This document shows, piece after piece, positions 1 to 9,816 of a stretch of 64,000 nt of DNA. Source of the stretch: Gemmatimonadaceae bacterium. GTDB taxonomy: Bacteria > Gemmatimonadota > Gemmatimonadetes > Gemmatimonadales > Gemmatimonadaceae. The stretch is from positions 1-64,000 of the forward strand of contig DASXUN010000010.1 in assembly GCA_036504815.1 (NCBI GenBank), in the 5' to 3' direction. The number at the start of each line of letters is the position of its first letter. Position 1 is the first letter of the stretch. The notes under the pieces were generated by a model. That model was not told where the DNA came from. It made no database searches and was given only the letters and a program-made list of their open reading frames with translations. The translations under genes and the position numbers were made by a program.

Positions 1-83
1 ACGGGCGCGGCCTCAGCCGCGCCCCTCTGTTGTCTCTCTGTTGTTTCTCTGTCGTTTCTCTGTTGTCTGTCTGTTGTTTCTCT
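1..83. repeat. Half of an inverted tandem-repeat element, cut by window edge
   Basis: Positions 3-11 and 16-24 form a perfect 9-bp GC stem (GGGCGCGGC / GCCGCGCCC, loop CTCA). It is followed to position 83 by a pyrimidine-rich tract of about 11-bp units of the type TGTTGTYTCTC, which ends at the ahcY stop codon. By analogy with the complete elements at 4601, 45116 and 51774, the reverse-complement arm should lie just left of the window. The unit is nearly the same as in the element at 51774-51892. A role as terminator for ahcY is inferred. Confidence 0.7.
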
Positions 84-1592
<1,509 letters not shown>

Positions 1593-1660
1593 AGAGCGAG
1601 CGGTTGGTTGGTGGGGAGGCGGAAGGATGGCGGAGGACGGATCACGGCGAACGGCTGACG

Positions 1661-1709
1661 GATGGCAGATGGCAGATGGCGGATGGCAGATGGCGGATGG
1701 CGGATGGCA
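1661..1709. repeat. 7-bp minisatellite, seven GATGGCR units
   Basis: Seven uninterrupted 7-bp units GATGGCA or GATGGCG lie in the gap between the ArsR-methyltransferase gene and ahcY. A degenerate copy continues leftward in the same gap. Two units of the same type (GATGGCC, GATGGCG) occur at 24773-24786 after the rhodanese gene. The 7-bp unit is not a multiple of three, and I see no gene on it. It may alter spacing or mRNA structure between the two cistrons, or be neutral slippage DNA. Confidence 0.85.
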
Positions 1710-1730
1710 GAACGCGCTAGCGACACTGCG

Positions 1731-2705
1731 CTACGGCCTCTTCCTCCGCGCCGGACTTACCGGCGTGGTGAGCACGGCGACAAACAGCGACGGACCCTTG
1801 GCGCCGGGAACGGCCGGCAGCGGCTGCACGCGCGTGGCAGCGAAACCGGCTGCGCACGCCCACTGTGTGAGCTGGGCACCGTCCACGCCGAGCCAGAGGT
1901 GGCCCATCGTCTGGCGGTAATCCTCGTGCTCGTGCGGCAGCATGTCCACGATGAGCGCCTTGCCGCCAGGCCGCAACACGCGGTGCGCCTCGGCGAGTGC
2001 GGGTACCGGATCGGCCACGTAGGGCAGGACGAGCGAAAGCACCGCCACGTCCACCGATCGCGTGTCGAGCGGCAGCGCCTCGAGCGTGCCCGGGCGCACC
2101 TCGGCGTTTTCCACGGCGTGCAGCCGGGCGCGCGCCGCGCGCAGCATGGCCGAGGACTCGTCCACGCCGATGACGCGCTGCACGAACGGCGCGATCGCCT
2201 CGGCCAGCTGGCCCGTGCCGCAGCCCAGGTCGGCGACGGTCCACGAGGCGTCGAGCAGGCCCAGCAGCGCGTAGAGTTCGGGACGCGCGCCGAAGAGTTC
2301 GCTGCGCATGCGATCCCATTGCCCGGCCGCCGATGCGAAGAACTCCTGCGACTTCACGTGACGCCGCGAGAGCACCTCGTGGACACGCGCGAGGTCGCGC
2401 TGCGACGCCGGATGCCGCACCACCTCGTCGCGCACCGAATGCCACAGGCGGCGCGCCCCCGCGTCCAGCTCGCGTCCGGCCATCCGGTAGCGGTTGCTCG
2501 GCCCCGCCTCTCGCGACGCCACCCAGCCGGCGTCGGCGAGCACCTTGAGATGGCGGCTCACCGTGGACTGCGGGAGCTGCAGGACATCCTGCAGCTCGCC
2601 GACGGTCAGCTCGTGCCGCTCGAGACAGGCGAGCAGCCGCGCGCGGGTGGCGTCGGAAATGGCGGCGAGGCGGTCAAAGACCGCAGGCGTGTCGAGGGTA
2701 CTCAT
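1731..2705 (-). CDS. ArsR-family regulator fused to SAM-dependent methyltransferase
   Basis: A 324-residue fusion. Residues about 5-90 form an ArsR winged helix with recognition helix QSTVSRHLKVLADAGW (46-61). Residues about 150-320 form a class I methyltransferase with glycine motif ADLGCGTGQL (158-167). No metal-binding cysteine pair typical of metal-sensing ArsR proteins is seen, so the ligand is more likely SAM or SAH bound by the second domain (inference). ArsR-type SahR regulators of the SAM cycle are known, and the neighbour downstream is ahcY, which fits a methionine-cycle role. The ATG was chosen because a consensus promoter with an overlapping palindrome ends just before it; longer upstream reading runs through the GH16 gene on another frame. 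The transcript would be almost leaderless. Whether the second domain still methylates anything is unknown. Confidence 0.88.
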   Translation of the reverse strand: MSTLDTPAVFDRLAAISDATRARLLACLERHELTVGELQDVLQLPQSTVSRHLKVLADAGWVASREAGPSNRYRMAGRELDAGARRLWHSVRDEVVRHPASQRDLARVHEVLSRRHVKSQEFFASAAGQWDRMRSELFGARPELYALLGLLDASWTVADLGCGTGQLAEAIAPFVQRVIGVDESSAMLRAARARLHAVENAEVRPGTLEALPLDTRSVDVAVLSLVLPYVADPVPALAEAHRVLRPGGKALIVDMLPHEHEDYRQTMGHLWLGVDGAQLTQWACAAGFAATRVQPLPAVPGAKGPSLFVAVLTTPVSPARRKRP

Positions 2706-2710
2706 CCGTA

Positions 2711-2746
2711 TATCCGGATAATAGAATGGAAGCTGGGGCCCGTCAA
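2711..2746 (-). promoter_or_regulatory. Sigma-70-type promoter with palindromic operator for the ArsR-methyltransferase/ahcY unit
   Basis: On the minus strand, TTGACG (2746-2741), a 17-bp spacer and TATTAT (2723-2718) make a near-consensus sigma-70 promoter. A perfect 10-bp palindrome TATCCGGATA (2711-2720) overlaps the 3' half of the -10 box and the expected start site, 6 bp upstream of the ATG. This is the placement expected of an autorepressor operator; the regulator encoded next is the natural candidate ligand-responsive repressor. Binding is inferred. Confidence 0.7.
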
Positions 2747-2809
2747 GCACCCATCCATACCGCAGCACCCCCCTACCCCGTGCACCCCACCGTGCCCGTG
2801 CCCCTGCCC

Positions 2810-3706
2810 TTAGAAGGGCCTGGCCCTCCGATACACCCTGACGTAATCGATGTCGTGGTACTGCGGGAATCGCGTCGTCGCATCCGGATTCCCCGGCCAG
2901 CCGCCGCCCACCGCCGTGTTGAGGATCAGGTAGTGCGGCGTGTGCGGAACGCCCGTCGCCGTCGCGTGCATCAGGTGGCCATCGATGTACCAGCGCAGCG
3001 AGTCGGACTCCCACTCGAGCACGTAGAGGTGGAAGTCGGCCGAGTAGTCGGCGTCGCCGCGCCACGTCCCCGACGTGGACTTCTTCTCCCCCTTGAACGT
3101 CGTGTAGTGCAGCGTTCCATAGAGCACGTTGGGCTCGTGGCCGAGGTACTCCATGATGTCGATCTCGCTGTACCACGGGCGTTCCTCGGGGATCAGGCGC
3201 TCGCGCCCCTCGGCGACCTCGCGCTGCATCAGCGCTTCCATTGGCCAGTTCCGGTTCTGCGGATAGAGCCAGTGGGCGGGCCACAGGCCCTTGCCCACGG
3301 GAAGCTTCGCCCGAATCTCGAAGCGGCCGTAGATGGGGGCGAACTTCCCGCGCGTGTCCAGGCGACCGCTGGTGTACTTCATCGTGCCGTAGGCCCGCTC
3401 CCGGCTGCGGATGCGCAGCGCGCCCCGCTCGAGGTACACTTCGTCGGGAAGGTAGTACTGGAGTTCGTCGTGCTTGCTCTGTTCGCGCAGCAACACGTTC
3501 CAGCGGGTCGTGTCGAGGGAGCGTCCATTGAACTCGTCGCGCCAGACGAGCGTCCAGCCGGCGGGTGCGGACGGCGCCGGCGCGGCCGAGCGTGCGGGGG
3601 CCGCGGAAGACGCAGCGGGTTTCGCCGGAGCGGCGGTCCGTCCCTGGGCCGGGAGGGTGACGGGAGCGAGGAGCCAAGCCAGCACGAGGGCGGTGCGGAA
3701 CTTCAT
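2810..3706 (-). CDS. Secreted GH16 family glycoside hydrolase (laminarinase-like)
   Basis: A 298-residue secreted endo-beta-glucanase. An N-terminal signal peptide (about 1-21) is followed by an Ala/Pro-rich linker (22-48) and a GH16 beta-jelly-roll. The catalytic block EIDIME (181-186) matches the ExDxxE signature of retaining GH16 enzymes without the bulge of agarase types, so a beta-1,3- or 1,3/1,4-glucan is the likely substrate. Conserved flanks include WRDEFNG near the N terminus, GRFEIRAKLP before the active site and HDIDYVRVY at the end. The start is the ATG beginning the signal peptide; upstream codons in the same frame run into the divergent promoter region. It is divergent from the rhomboid gene and not obviously in an operon. 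Confidence 0.93.
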   Translation of the reverse strand: MKFRTALVLAWLLAPVTLPAQGRTAAPAKPAASSAAPARSAAPAPSAPAGWTLVWRDEFNGRSLDTTRWNVLLREQSKHDELQYYLPDEVYLERGALRIRSRERAYGTMKYTSGRLDTRGKFAPIYGRFEIRAKLPVGKGLWPAHWLYPQNRNWPMEALMQREVAEGRERLIPEERPWYSEIDIMEYLGHEPNVLYGTLHYTTFKGEKKSTSGTWRGDADYSADFHLYVLEWESDSLRWYIDGHLMHATATGVPHTPHYLILNTAVGGGWPGNPDATTRFPQYHDIDYVRVYRRARPF

Positions 3707-3825
3707 AACGTCGTCCGGGTCAGGTAGTCTTCGTGAGGCCGGGGGGAACGCGTCCCCTAACCTTAGACGTTTCTTTCGGTCAGGGCGAGCGCCCGTGGGG
3801 TGCACGCCGCCGAATGTCACCGTGT

Positions 3826-3831
3826 GGAGGA
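3826..3831 (+). promoter_or_regulatory. Ribosome binding site fixing the rhomboid start
   Basis: GGAGGA followed by an 8-base spacer and GTG at 3840. No other start codon in this frame has a comparable site, so this decides the rhomboid start although the open frame extends far upstream over the GH16 gene. Confidence 0.8.
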
Positions 3832-3839
3832 GTCTTGTC

Positions 3840-4601
3840 GTGACCCCCTGGGTCCAGCGCCTGCTGATCGCCAACGTCGCCGCCTTCTTCGTGCAGCTGA
3901 CCGCACCGAGCCTGATGGAGCCGCTGGTCTTCGTCCCGATGCTCGTCTTCACGCATCCGTGGACGATCGTCACGTACATGTTCCTGCACGGCGGCTTCAC
4001 GCACCTGCTCTTCAACATGCTCGGGCTGTATTTCTTCGGCCCGCGCATCGAGGCGCGGCTCGGCGGCCAGCGCTTCCTCACGCTGTACTTCGTGGCGGGG
4101 ATCAGCGGCGCGCTCCTCTCGTTCGTCTTCGCGCCGTACGCCGGCGTCATTGGCGCGTCGGCCGGAATCTTCGGCATCATGCTCGCCTTCGCGCATTTCT
4201 GGCCGCGCGAGCAGATCTACATCTGGGGCATCCTCCCCCTCGAGGCGCGCTGGCTCGTGGTGATCACCACGGTGCTGGCCATCTGGAGCGGCATGGGCGG
4301 CTCGCGCAGCGGCGCCGCCGACTTCGCGCACCTCGGCGGCTACGCCGGCGCCTTCCTCTACCTGCGTTTCATCCGGTGGGGATCCGCCGCCGCGCGGTTC
4401 AAGAAGAAGGCCGAGGGCGCCGGCCGGGTGGTGGGCGCCATCGGCGATGTCCGCCGCGTCGACGTCTCCAAGGTCCACGAGGTCAACCGCGACGAGGTGA
4501 ACCGGATCCTCGACAAGATCAGCGCCACGGGGCTCGGCAGCCTCACCGATCAGGAACGCGTCTTCCTGTTGCACTTTGTCCCCATGGATGATAGGCAGTA
4601 A
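3840..4601 (+). CDS. Rhomboid family intramembrane serine protease
   Basis: A 253-residue polytopic inner-membrane protease that cleaves transmembrane helices. Catalytic serine lies in GASAG (S107) and catalytic histidine in DFAHLGGYAG (H164). The HGGFTHLLFNM block (about 50-60) supplies the conserved histidines and asparagine of the oxyanion region. About six hydrophobic helices are present. After the membrane core, a cytosolic tail ends in a helical domain (VNRDEVNRILDKISATGLGS) of the type often attached to bacterial rhomboids (DUF6576-like). GTG start supported by the strong GGAGGA site. Its stop codon runs directly into the first unit of the inverted tandem-repeat element, beyond which the cytochrome gene converges. 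Substrate unknown. Confidence 0.92.
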   Translation: MTPWVQRLLIANVAAFFVQLTAPSLMEPLVFVPMLVFTHPWTIVTYMFLHGGFTHLLFNMLGLYFFGPRIEARLGGQRFLTLYFVAGISGALLSFVFAPYAGVIGASAGIFGIMLAFAHFWPREQIYIWGILPLEARWLVVITTVLAIWSGMGGSRSGAADFAHLGGYAGAFLYLRFIRWGSAAARFKKKAEGAGRVVGAIGDVRRVDVSKVHEVNRDEVNRILDKISATGLGSLTDQERVFLLHFVPMDDRQ

Positions 4602-4770
4602 CGACAGAGTACGACGGAGTACGACAGAGTACGACAGAGTACGACAGAGGGGAGGATCCGCGTGCAGCGGTCCTCCCCTTTCGGCTGAGCACAGTGCGCT
4701 ACCGTGGTGCTCTGTGCCACTCTGTCGTACTCTGTCGTACTCTGTCGTACTCTGTCGTACTCTGTCGTAC
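4601..4770. repeat. Inverted tandem-repeat element of 10-bp units with GC-hairpin core
   Basis: Left arm: five 10-bp units ACGACAGAGT-like (4601-4650). Right arm: five exact units TCTGTCGTAC (4721-4770), the reverse complement of the left unit. Between them GGGGAGGA-CCGC (4649-4661, one bulged T) pairs with GCGG-TCCTCCCC (4667-4678) around a GTGCA loop and is followed by TTT, a typical intrinsic terminator shape. The element fills the whole space between the convergent rhomboid and cytochrome genes. The right arm ends 7 bp from the cytochrome stop. Not a CRISPR: no spacers and units only 10 bp. Confidence 0.93.
4649..4682 (+). terminator. Intrinsic terminator hairpin in the repeat core
   Basis: A 12-bp GC-rich stem with one bulged base and a 5-base loop, then TTT. 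It would end rhomboid transcription; read on the other strand it lacks a long U tract, but the surrounding repeat arms can also pair. Confidence 0.75.
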
Positions 4771-4777
4771 TCCGCCT

Positions 4778-7570
4778 CTAGGCGTACGAGAAAATCATCG
4801 CGTACAGGATCCCGATCACGATCAGCGTGCCGAGCGCCAGCGCGGTCCAGGCGAAGAAGCGAATCGCGCGGATCACGATGGGCTGGTAGGGCACCACGAG
4901 GTGTTCCTCCAGCTTGCCCGTGCGGACCAGCTCGGCGTACTCGTCCGGCTTGTCGTGCTCCAGCTCCTCCACCGTCATGCGCCCCGTGAAGACCACGAGG
5001 TCCATGGGGAACTTCTCCGGCCGCAGGTGCGTGTTGAAGAAGTGGATGGTGAAGATGAAGCCCGTGGCCAGGAGCGCCTCGTCGCTGTGCACGATCGTGG
5101 CGACGTTGATGAACCAGCCGGGGAGGAAGCGCGAGAAGAAGGTCGGGAACCAGAGCGTGAGCCCGGTGGAGCCGATGACGAAGATGCCCCAGAACACGGC
5201 GAAGTAGTCGAACTTCTCCCAGTAGGTCCACCGGCCGTACGCCGGCCGCTTGCCCTTGCCAAGGAACCACTTCACCGAGCCGATCAGCTCCATGAGGTCG
5301 CGCTTGTTGAACATCATCGACCCGGGGCCGAGCACCAGGTCCTTCCAGCTCGTGCCATCGCGCTGCTTGCGCTTCACGAGGTCGACCAGGTGCGTCACGA
5401 AGACGATCACCATGATCACCGCCGCGAAGCGATGGATGAAGCCCGCCGACTCGAAGCCGCCCAGCGTGCGCGACACGAACGCCGCCCACTGGGTGTACGA
5501 GAACTTCAGGGTCATGCCGGTGAGCGCCAGGCTGATGAAGCTGACGATCATCGCAATGTGCAGCATGCGGTTGAGCCGCGAGAACCGCTCGTATTCGAGT
5601 TCGCCTTCCTGGGCCGCCGGATGCCGCCCGAACTCCTGGCGCATCTTGAGCGCGCGCGGCAGCCACATGAGCGTGTGCGCGCCGCCGACGGTGAAGGTGA
5701 CGACCAGCAGCGAGGTCATCCCCCAGAAGACCCAGAAGAGCACCGGGTACTTGTGGAGGTCGTGGTGCGTGACGTGGGTCAGGTAGCCGGCGAAGCGCCG
5801 GTTGGCGCCCGCGTGGCACTTCTGGCACGTCTGCACCACGTTCTGCCGGCTGAGCTTCGACCGCACGTCGTCCACGCGCAGGATGTCGTGCGAGCCGTGG
5901 CAGTCGTAGCACTGCGCCGTCTTGGTGTAGCCCAGCCGCGAGACCTTGCCGTGGTACGTCTCGAAGTACGACTCGGTGATGTCCTTATGGCAGGTGCCGC
6001 ACTGCCCCATGATCTTGAGCTTGAACCCTTCGGCGTCGGTGCGCCCGATGGTGTGCGCCGAGTGGCAATCCTCGCAGACGGGGAGCTTCTGGTCGGTCTT
6101 GGTGACCAGTTCCGAGTGCACGCTGCGGGCGAACTGCTTGGCGATCCCCTCGTGGCAGCGTCCGCAGGTCTGCGGCAGGTTGTGGCGGTTGACGCTCGAA
6201 GTGGTGCTGTCGTGCGGGAGCACGCTGTGCGCGGTGTGGCAGCTGGTGCACGTCGCGGTGACGACGAGCCCGCTCTCCAGCAGCCCCTTGCCGTGGATGC
6301 TCTCGGCGTAGTTCTCGATGATCTGCTTTTCCGCGCCCCGGTAGTGGAGCGCGGCCTTCTGTCCGGTGCGGTGGCACTGGCCGCAGAGCGTCGGGATCTG
6401 GGTCGGGAAGATGGGCGACTGCGGGTTGGCCTTGCCCAGCACGCCGTGCGTGCCGTGGCACTGCTTGCACGATGGCCCGTTCGGGTCCTTCCGGGCCTCG
6501 AGCTGGCCGTGCGTGCTGACGCGGTAGAGGTCGCCGACCTCGGCGTGGCACGACGCGCAGTTGACCTTCGCGGTGATCGTCTCGCAGGGGCGCAGGCGCG
6601 AGGGCGAGACGCCGGTGTGGCACTGGCTGCAGCGGATCTTGTTGTGGATCGAGTTGGACAGCGAATCGAGCTTGACGCGCAGGGTGCGCCCGTCCTTGGA
6701 CGCCCGGATCCCCTCCTGCTCATGGCACCGCAGGCAGTCGCGGTCGGCCATCCCCTGGTCGTAGAAGACGCGGCGGGCCTTGTGCGGCTCGTGGCAGTCC
6801 ACGCAGGCCGGCAGGACGTGCCGCTCGCGCTCCCAGAGCCTGCCTTCGATGATCTTGCGGTGCACGTTCTCGATCGCGGCGTGGCAGGTGGAGCAGGTGG
6901 CCGCGATGTTGGCGCGCGCAATGGACGACTTCGGGTCGGTGTGCTTGCGGATCGAGTGCGCCGTGTGGCACGAGACGCACGTCGCGGCGACGGTGAGTCC
7001 CTTCGTCATCAGGGCCTCGCCGTGGATCGACTCCGTGTAGTTGTTGATGATGTTCGACTGGTGGATCGTGCGTTCCTTCTGCACGCGCCCGCCCTCGGAG
7101 TGGCACCGCCCGCACAGGTACGGGATGCGCGACGGCTGCACCGGCGACCGCGGGTCGCTGCGCCGCACCATCTCGTGGTTGCCGTGGCAGCTGCTGCACT
7201 TCGGCGCCAGCGGGTCGCCGCGCGCGATGGCCTTGCCGTGCAGCGACCCGTCGTGCTGCACCTGCTCCGCTTCGTGGCAGCTGCGGCACTGGGCCGGCTT
7301 CAGCGTCTCGTCGTGGGGGAGTTCCTTCCCCTTGAGGTCGGCGTGGCAGTCGGTGCAGCTCGTCTTGCCGTGCACCGAGCCCTTGAACTTCGTCTCGTCC
7401 ACGAAGAGCGACACCGTCCGGCCGTCGCGCTTCTTGGTGAGCCCCTTGTCGTTGTGGCAGGAGAGGCAGTCGTCGTTCCCCTGCGCCAGCGCCCGCGTGC
7501 CGCCCCCCGCGAGCAGGAGCAGCGCGCATGCGAGCAGGCCGGCGCGGAGCGCGGCCCTCAGTCTGGTCAT
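4778..7570 (-). CDS. Nineteen-haem cytochrome c fused to a cytochrome b561-like membrane domain
   Basis: A 930-residue protein with a signal peptide (about 1-30), then 19 CXXCH motifs between residues 35 and 588, then a membrane part (about 608-925) with five or more helices and histidines suited to b-type haems. In topology it resembles Geobacter CbcL, where a periplasmic multihaem c domain is fused to a di-haem b membrane domain that exchanges electrons with the quinone pool. The role in quinol oxidation or reduction is inferred. Residues about 125-230 and 368-473 are an obvious internal duplication (shared pattern CHG..H, P.IP.LCG.CH, NY.ESIHG, ATC.SCHTAHS). It is the last gene of a three-gene operon, 31 bp after the 13-haem paralogue, and ends at the repeat element. 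Electron partner and acceptor are not shown by the sequence. Confidence 0.9.
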   Translation of the reverse strand: MTRLRAALRAGLLACALLLLAGGGTRALAQGNDDCLSCHNDKGLTKKRDGRTVSLFVDETKFKGSVHGKTSCTDCHADLKGKELPHDETLKPAQCRSCHEAEQVQHDGSLHGKAIARGDPLAPKCSSCHGNHEMVRRSDPRSPVQPSRIPYLCGRCHSEGGRVQKERTIHQSNIINNYTESIHGEALMTKGLTVAATCVSCHTAHSIRKHTDPKSSIARANIAATCSTCHAAIENVHRKIIEGRLWERERHVLPACVDCHEPHKARRVFYDQGMADRDCLRCHEQEGIRASKDGRTLRVKLDSLSNSIHNKIRCSQCHTGVSPSRLRPCETITAKVNCASCHAEVGDLYRVSTHGQLEARKDPNGPSCKQCHGTHGVLGKANPQSPIFPTQIPTLCGQCHRTGQKAALHYRGAEKQIIENYAESIHGKGLLESGLVVTATCTSCHTAHSVLPHDSTTSSVNRHNLPQTCGRCHEGIAKQFARSVHSELVTKTDQKLPVCEDCHSAHTIGRTDAEGFKLKIMGQCGTCHKDITESYFETYHGKVSRLGYTKTAQCYDCHGSHDILRVDDVRSKLSRQNVVQTCQKCHAGANRRFAGYLTHVTHHDLHKYPVLFWVFWGMTSLLVVTFTVGGAHTLMWLPRALKMRQEFGRHPAAQEGELEYERFSRLNRMLHIAMIVSFISLALTGMTLKFSYTQWAAFVSRTLGGFESAGFIHRFAAVIMVIVFVTHLVDLVKRKQRDGTSWKDLVLGPGSMMFNKRDLMELIGSVKWFLGKGKRPAYGRWTYWEKFDYFAVFWGIFVIGSTGLTLWFPTFFSRFLPGWFINVATIVHSDEALLATGFIFTIHFFNTHLRPEKFPMDLVVFTGRMTVEELEHDKPDEYAELVRTGKLEEHLVVPYQPIVIRAIRFFAWTALALGTLIVIGILYAMIFSYA

Positions 7571-7601
7571 GGCACGGCCTTCATGCGGCTCGGTCTCTCG
7601 G

Positions 7602-9767
7602 CTACGCGGGCTTCACGCCCGGTTCGTCATCATCCTCGTCCTCGACGGCCTGGGCGCGGAGCTGCGAGAGCTCCAGCGGGTGCTCGTCGAGCATCTCGCG
7701 CTCGGTGAGCGTCCCCTTCCAGAACGCGAGGTTGATGGGATAGATGTCGGGGTTGAAGATCACGAAGTAGATGTGCCAGACGAGGATGGCGAGCGTCGCC
7801 AGCCACGCTTCGTAGTAGTGCACCGTGCGGGCAATGTCCCAGCCGAGCTTGGTCAGCAGGTTCATGAACGTGTTGTCGAACCACAGGATGATGCCCGTGG
7901 CGCCCATCACGATGTTGCCCCACACCAGCGCCCAGTACTCGCTCTTCTCGATGTAGCTGAAGCGCCCGAACTTTGGCCGCACCGACGACCAGCCCAGGTT
8001 GTACTTCACCATGTCGATGGCGTCGAACAGGTCCTGCGGCACCGGGAACAGGTCCTTGACCAGCTGCCGGCCGCGCGGGACGAAGGCGAGGTAGTACACG
8101 TGGTAGACGCTCGCCACCAGCATGATCACGCCGGCGATGCGGTGCACCAGGCTGCGCAGGTCGAAGACGCCCGGGAGGTTCCGGTGCAGCGGCGCCACCC
8201 ACCACGCCTCGGGGAACTTGAGCGCGAAGCCGGTGATCACCAGCGTGACGAAGCTGATGACCAGCGTGGCATGCTGCAGCCGCTCGTTGAGCGACATGCG
8301 CAGGTACAGCGTGTGGCCGCCATGCTCGGCGTCAATCAGCCCGCGGCGCACCTTGAGGTTGTGCTTCGACTTCTTGATGAAGTCGAGCAGGTTGTGCACC
8401 AGCATGCCGCCGATGATCAGCGCGATGAGGATGATGTAGCCCATCGCCACCCAGTACAGGATCGGTTCCTGCTCCTGGGTGAGCGTGATGTGCACCGAGC
8501 CCTGCGCAAAGCGCTCGCTCGCGCCCGGATGGCACCGGCCGCACGTGACCTTGAGGTTCGCCTTGCTGACGCGCGACGTCGAATCGGAGGACGGCTTGAT
8601 GTCGTGTCCGCCGTGGCAGCTGGCGCAGTTGGCGACCGAGAGCGAGCCGCCGCGGCTCGCGAGTCCGTGGTAGCTGTCGGTGAACGTCTTGAAGCGATCG
8701 CTGCGCAGCCCGTACTTGGCCGAGAGCGCGACCGACGCGTGGCAGGGCTGGCAGACCTGCGCCGAGACGTTGGTGGGCGCCGTGCGCGACTTGGGATCCT
8801 TCTTGCCGAGGATCGTGTGCTCGCCATGGCACGAGGTGCAGACCGGGGAGTCGTCGTTCCCCTTGGCCGCCTCGACCCCGTGCACGCTCGTCTTGTAGAC
8901 CGCGGCGATCTGCGTATGGCACTTGCCGCAGGTGTTCGGGATGTTCTGGCGGGCCACGAACGACGAGTTGTCGGAGCCGCGCTTCATGTCGTGGCTGCCG
9001 TGGCAGCTCACGCAGTTCGCGGCGTCGGCCATCCCCCTCTTCTCGAGCGCCTGGCCGTGCACGCTGTTGTCGTAGCCCGCGATGAAGCCGGCCGTCGGCG
9101 AGGTGCGCGCCCGCACGTCCGCGTTGTCGAGATGGCAGCCGAAGCAGAGCTTGTTCTGGTTCAGCTTCACCGTGAGCGAATCGGCGCTTCCGAAGACAAA
9201 GCCGACGCCGCGATGGCAGGTGAGGCAAGTCGGGGCGCCCTTGACGCCCTTCGCCAGGGCCTGGCCGTGCGCCGACGACGGGAAGTGCTCCGCCGCCTTC
9301 TGGTGGCACTGCCCGCAGTCCTGCGTCAGGCGCTCCCGGGAGAAGGGGGCGCCGGGCGTCTTCGGCGAGGCGACGTTGTGCCGGCCGTGGCAGGTCTGGC
9401 AGAGGGTCTTGGGCAGCTTCCCCTGCGAGACGGCCCGGTTGAGCTCGGGATGGAACGGGTGCTTGAGCGCCGCCTTGCCGTGGCAGCGCGCGCAGTTGAC
9501 CGGCGTGATCTCGGCCTTGTGCGGCAGCTCCTCGGGGTTGAACCCGACGTGGCAGGAGACGCAGGCGAGCTTCTCGTGCGTGGACTTGTTGAGGATCTTC
9601 TCGTCCACGAACAGCGAGATCGTCTTCTTGTTCGCGCCCTCTTTGGTGAGGGTCTTGTCGTTATGACACTGCAGGCAGTCCTCGCGCGTCTGCGCGAGGG
9701 CTGCCTGGGCACCCAGTTGAGTGAAGGTTCCGAGCACGAGGAACAGGACAAACAGACGGCGAATCAT
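7602..9767 (-). CDS. Thirteen-haem cytochrome c fused to a cytochrome b561-like membrane domain
   Basis: A 721-residue paralogue of the 930-residue neighbour. Signal peptide about 1-26, thirteen CXXCH motifs from residue 31 to about 413, then a helical membrane domain (about 436-675) with conserved histidines (LQHATLVISF, LVHRIAGVIML, VWHIYFVIF) suited to b-haem ligation, and an acidic C-terminal tail (VEDEDDDE). The two proteins share the N-terminal pattern DCLxCHNDKxLTK and SLFVDE and the membrane region WA..WG..V.G.TG..LWF, so one arose from the other with gain or loss of haem modules. Co-directional with the tetrahaem gene upstream (49-bp gap). Probably a membrane quinone:cytochrome oxidoreductase (inference). 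Confidence 0.9.
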   Translation of the reverse strand: MIRRLFVLFLVLGTFTQLGAQAALAQTREDCLQCHNDKTLTKEGANKKTISLFVDEKILNKSTHEKLACVSCHVGFNPEELPHKAEITPVNCARCHGKAALKHPFHPELNRAVSQGKLPKTLCQTCHGRHNVASPKTPGAPFSRERLTQDCGQCHQKAAEHFPSSAHGQALAKGVKGAPTCLTCHRGVGFVFGSADSLTVKLNQNKLCFGCHLDNADVRARTSPTAGFIAGYDNSVHGQALEKRGMADAANCVSCHGSHDMKRGSDNSSFVARQNIPNTCGKCHTQIAAVYKTSVHGVEAAKGNDDSPVCTSCHGEHTILGKKDPKSRTAPTNVSAQVCQPCHASVALSAKYGLRSDRFKTFTDSYHGLASRGGSLSVANCASCHGGHDIKPSSDSTSRVSKANLKVTCGRCHPGASERFAQGSVHITLTQEQEPILYWVAMGYIILIALIIGGMLVHNLLDFIKKSKHNLKVRRGLIDAEHGGHTLYLRMSLNERLQHATLVISFVTLVITGFALKFPEAWWVAPLHRNLPGVFDLRSLVHRIAGVIMLVASVYHVYYLAFVPRGRQLVKDLFPVPQDLFDAIDMVKYNLGWSSVRPKFGRFSYIEKSEYWALVWGNIVMGATGIILWFDNTFMNLLTKLGWDIARTVHYYEAWLATLAILVWHIYFVIFNPDIYPINLAFWKGTLTEREMLDEHPLELSQLRAQAVEDEDDDEPGVKPA

Positions 9768-9816
9768 ATGCTGGCTCTTCTCTCAACTGGGCGGGGTGGG
9801 GGGAGACTGAAGCCGC

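Noticed and set aside
1731-2705. Naming the regulator SahR
   Set aside because: SahR is an ArsR regulator of the SAM cycle, but its binding motif could not be compared here and this protein carries an extra methyltransferase domain. The role is stated only as inference.
2754-2812. C-rich tract with CGTGCCC repeats after the GH16 gene
   Set aside because: Low-complexity sequence without stem, coding signal or regular period. Similar GTGCCTGTGCCC runs occur at 44315 and 47900, one of them inside a gene.
4601-4770. Regular repeats that could be taken for a CRISPR array
   Set aside because: Units are only 10 bp, directly adjacent with no spacers, and the second half is the reverse complement of the first. 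No cas gene is in the window.
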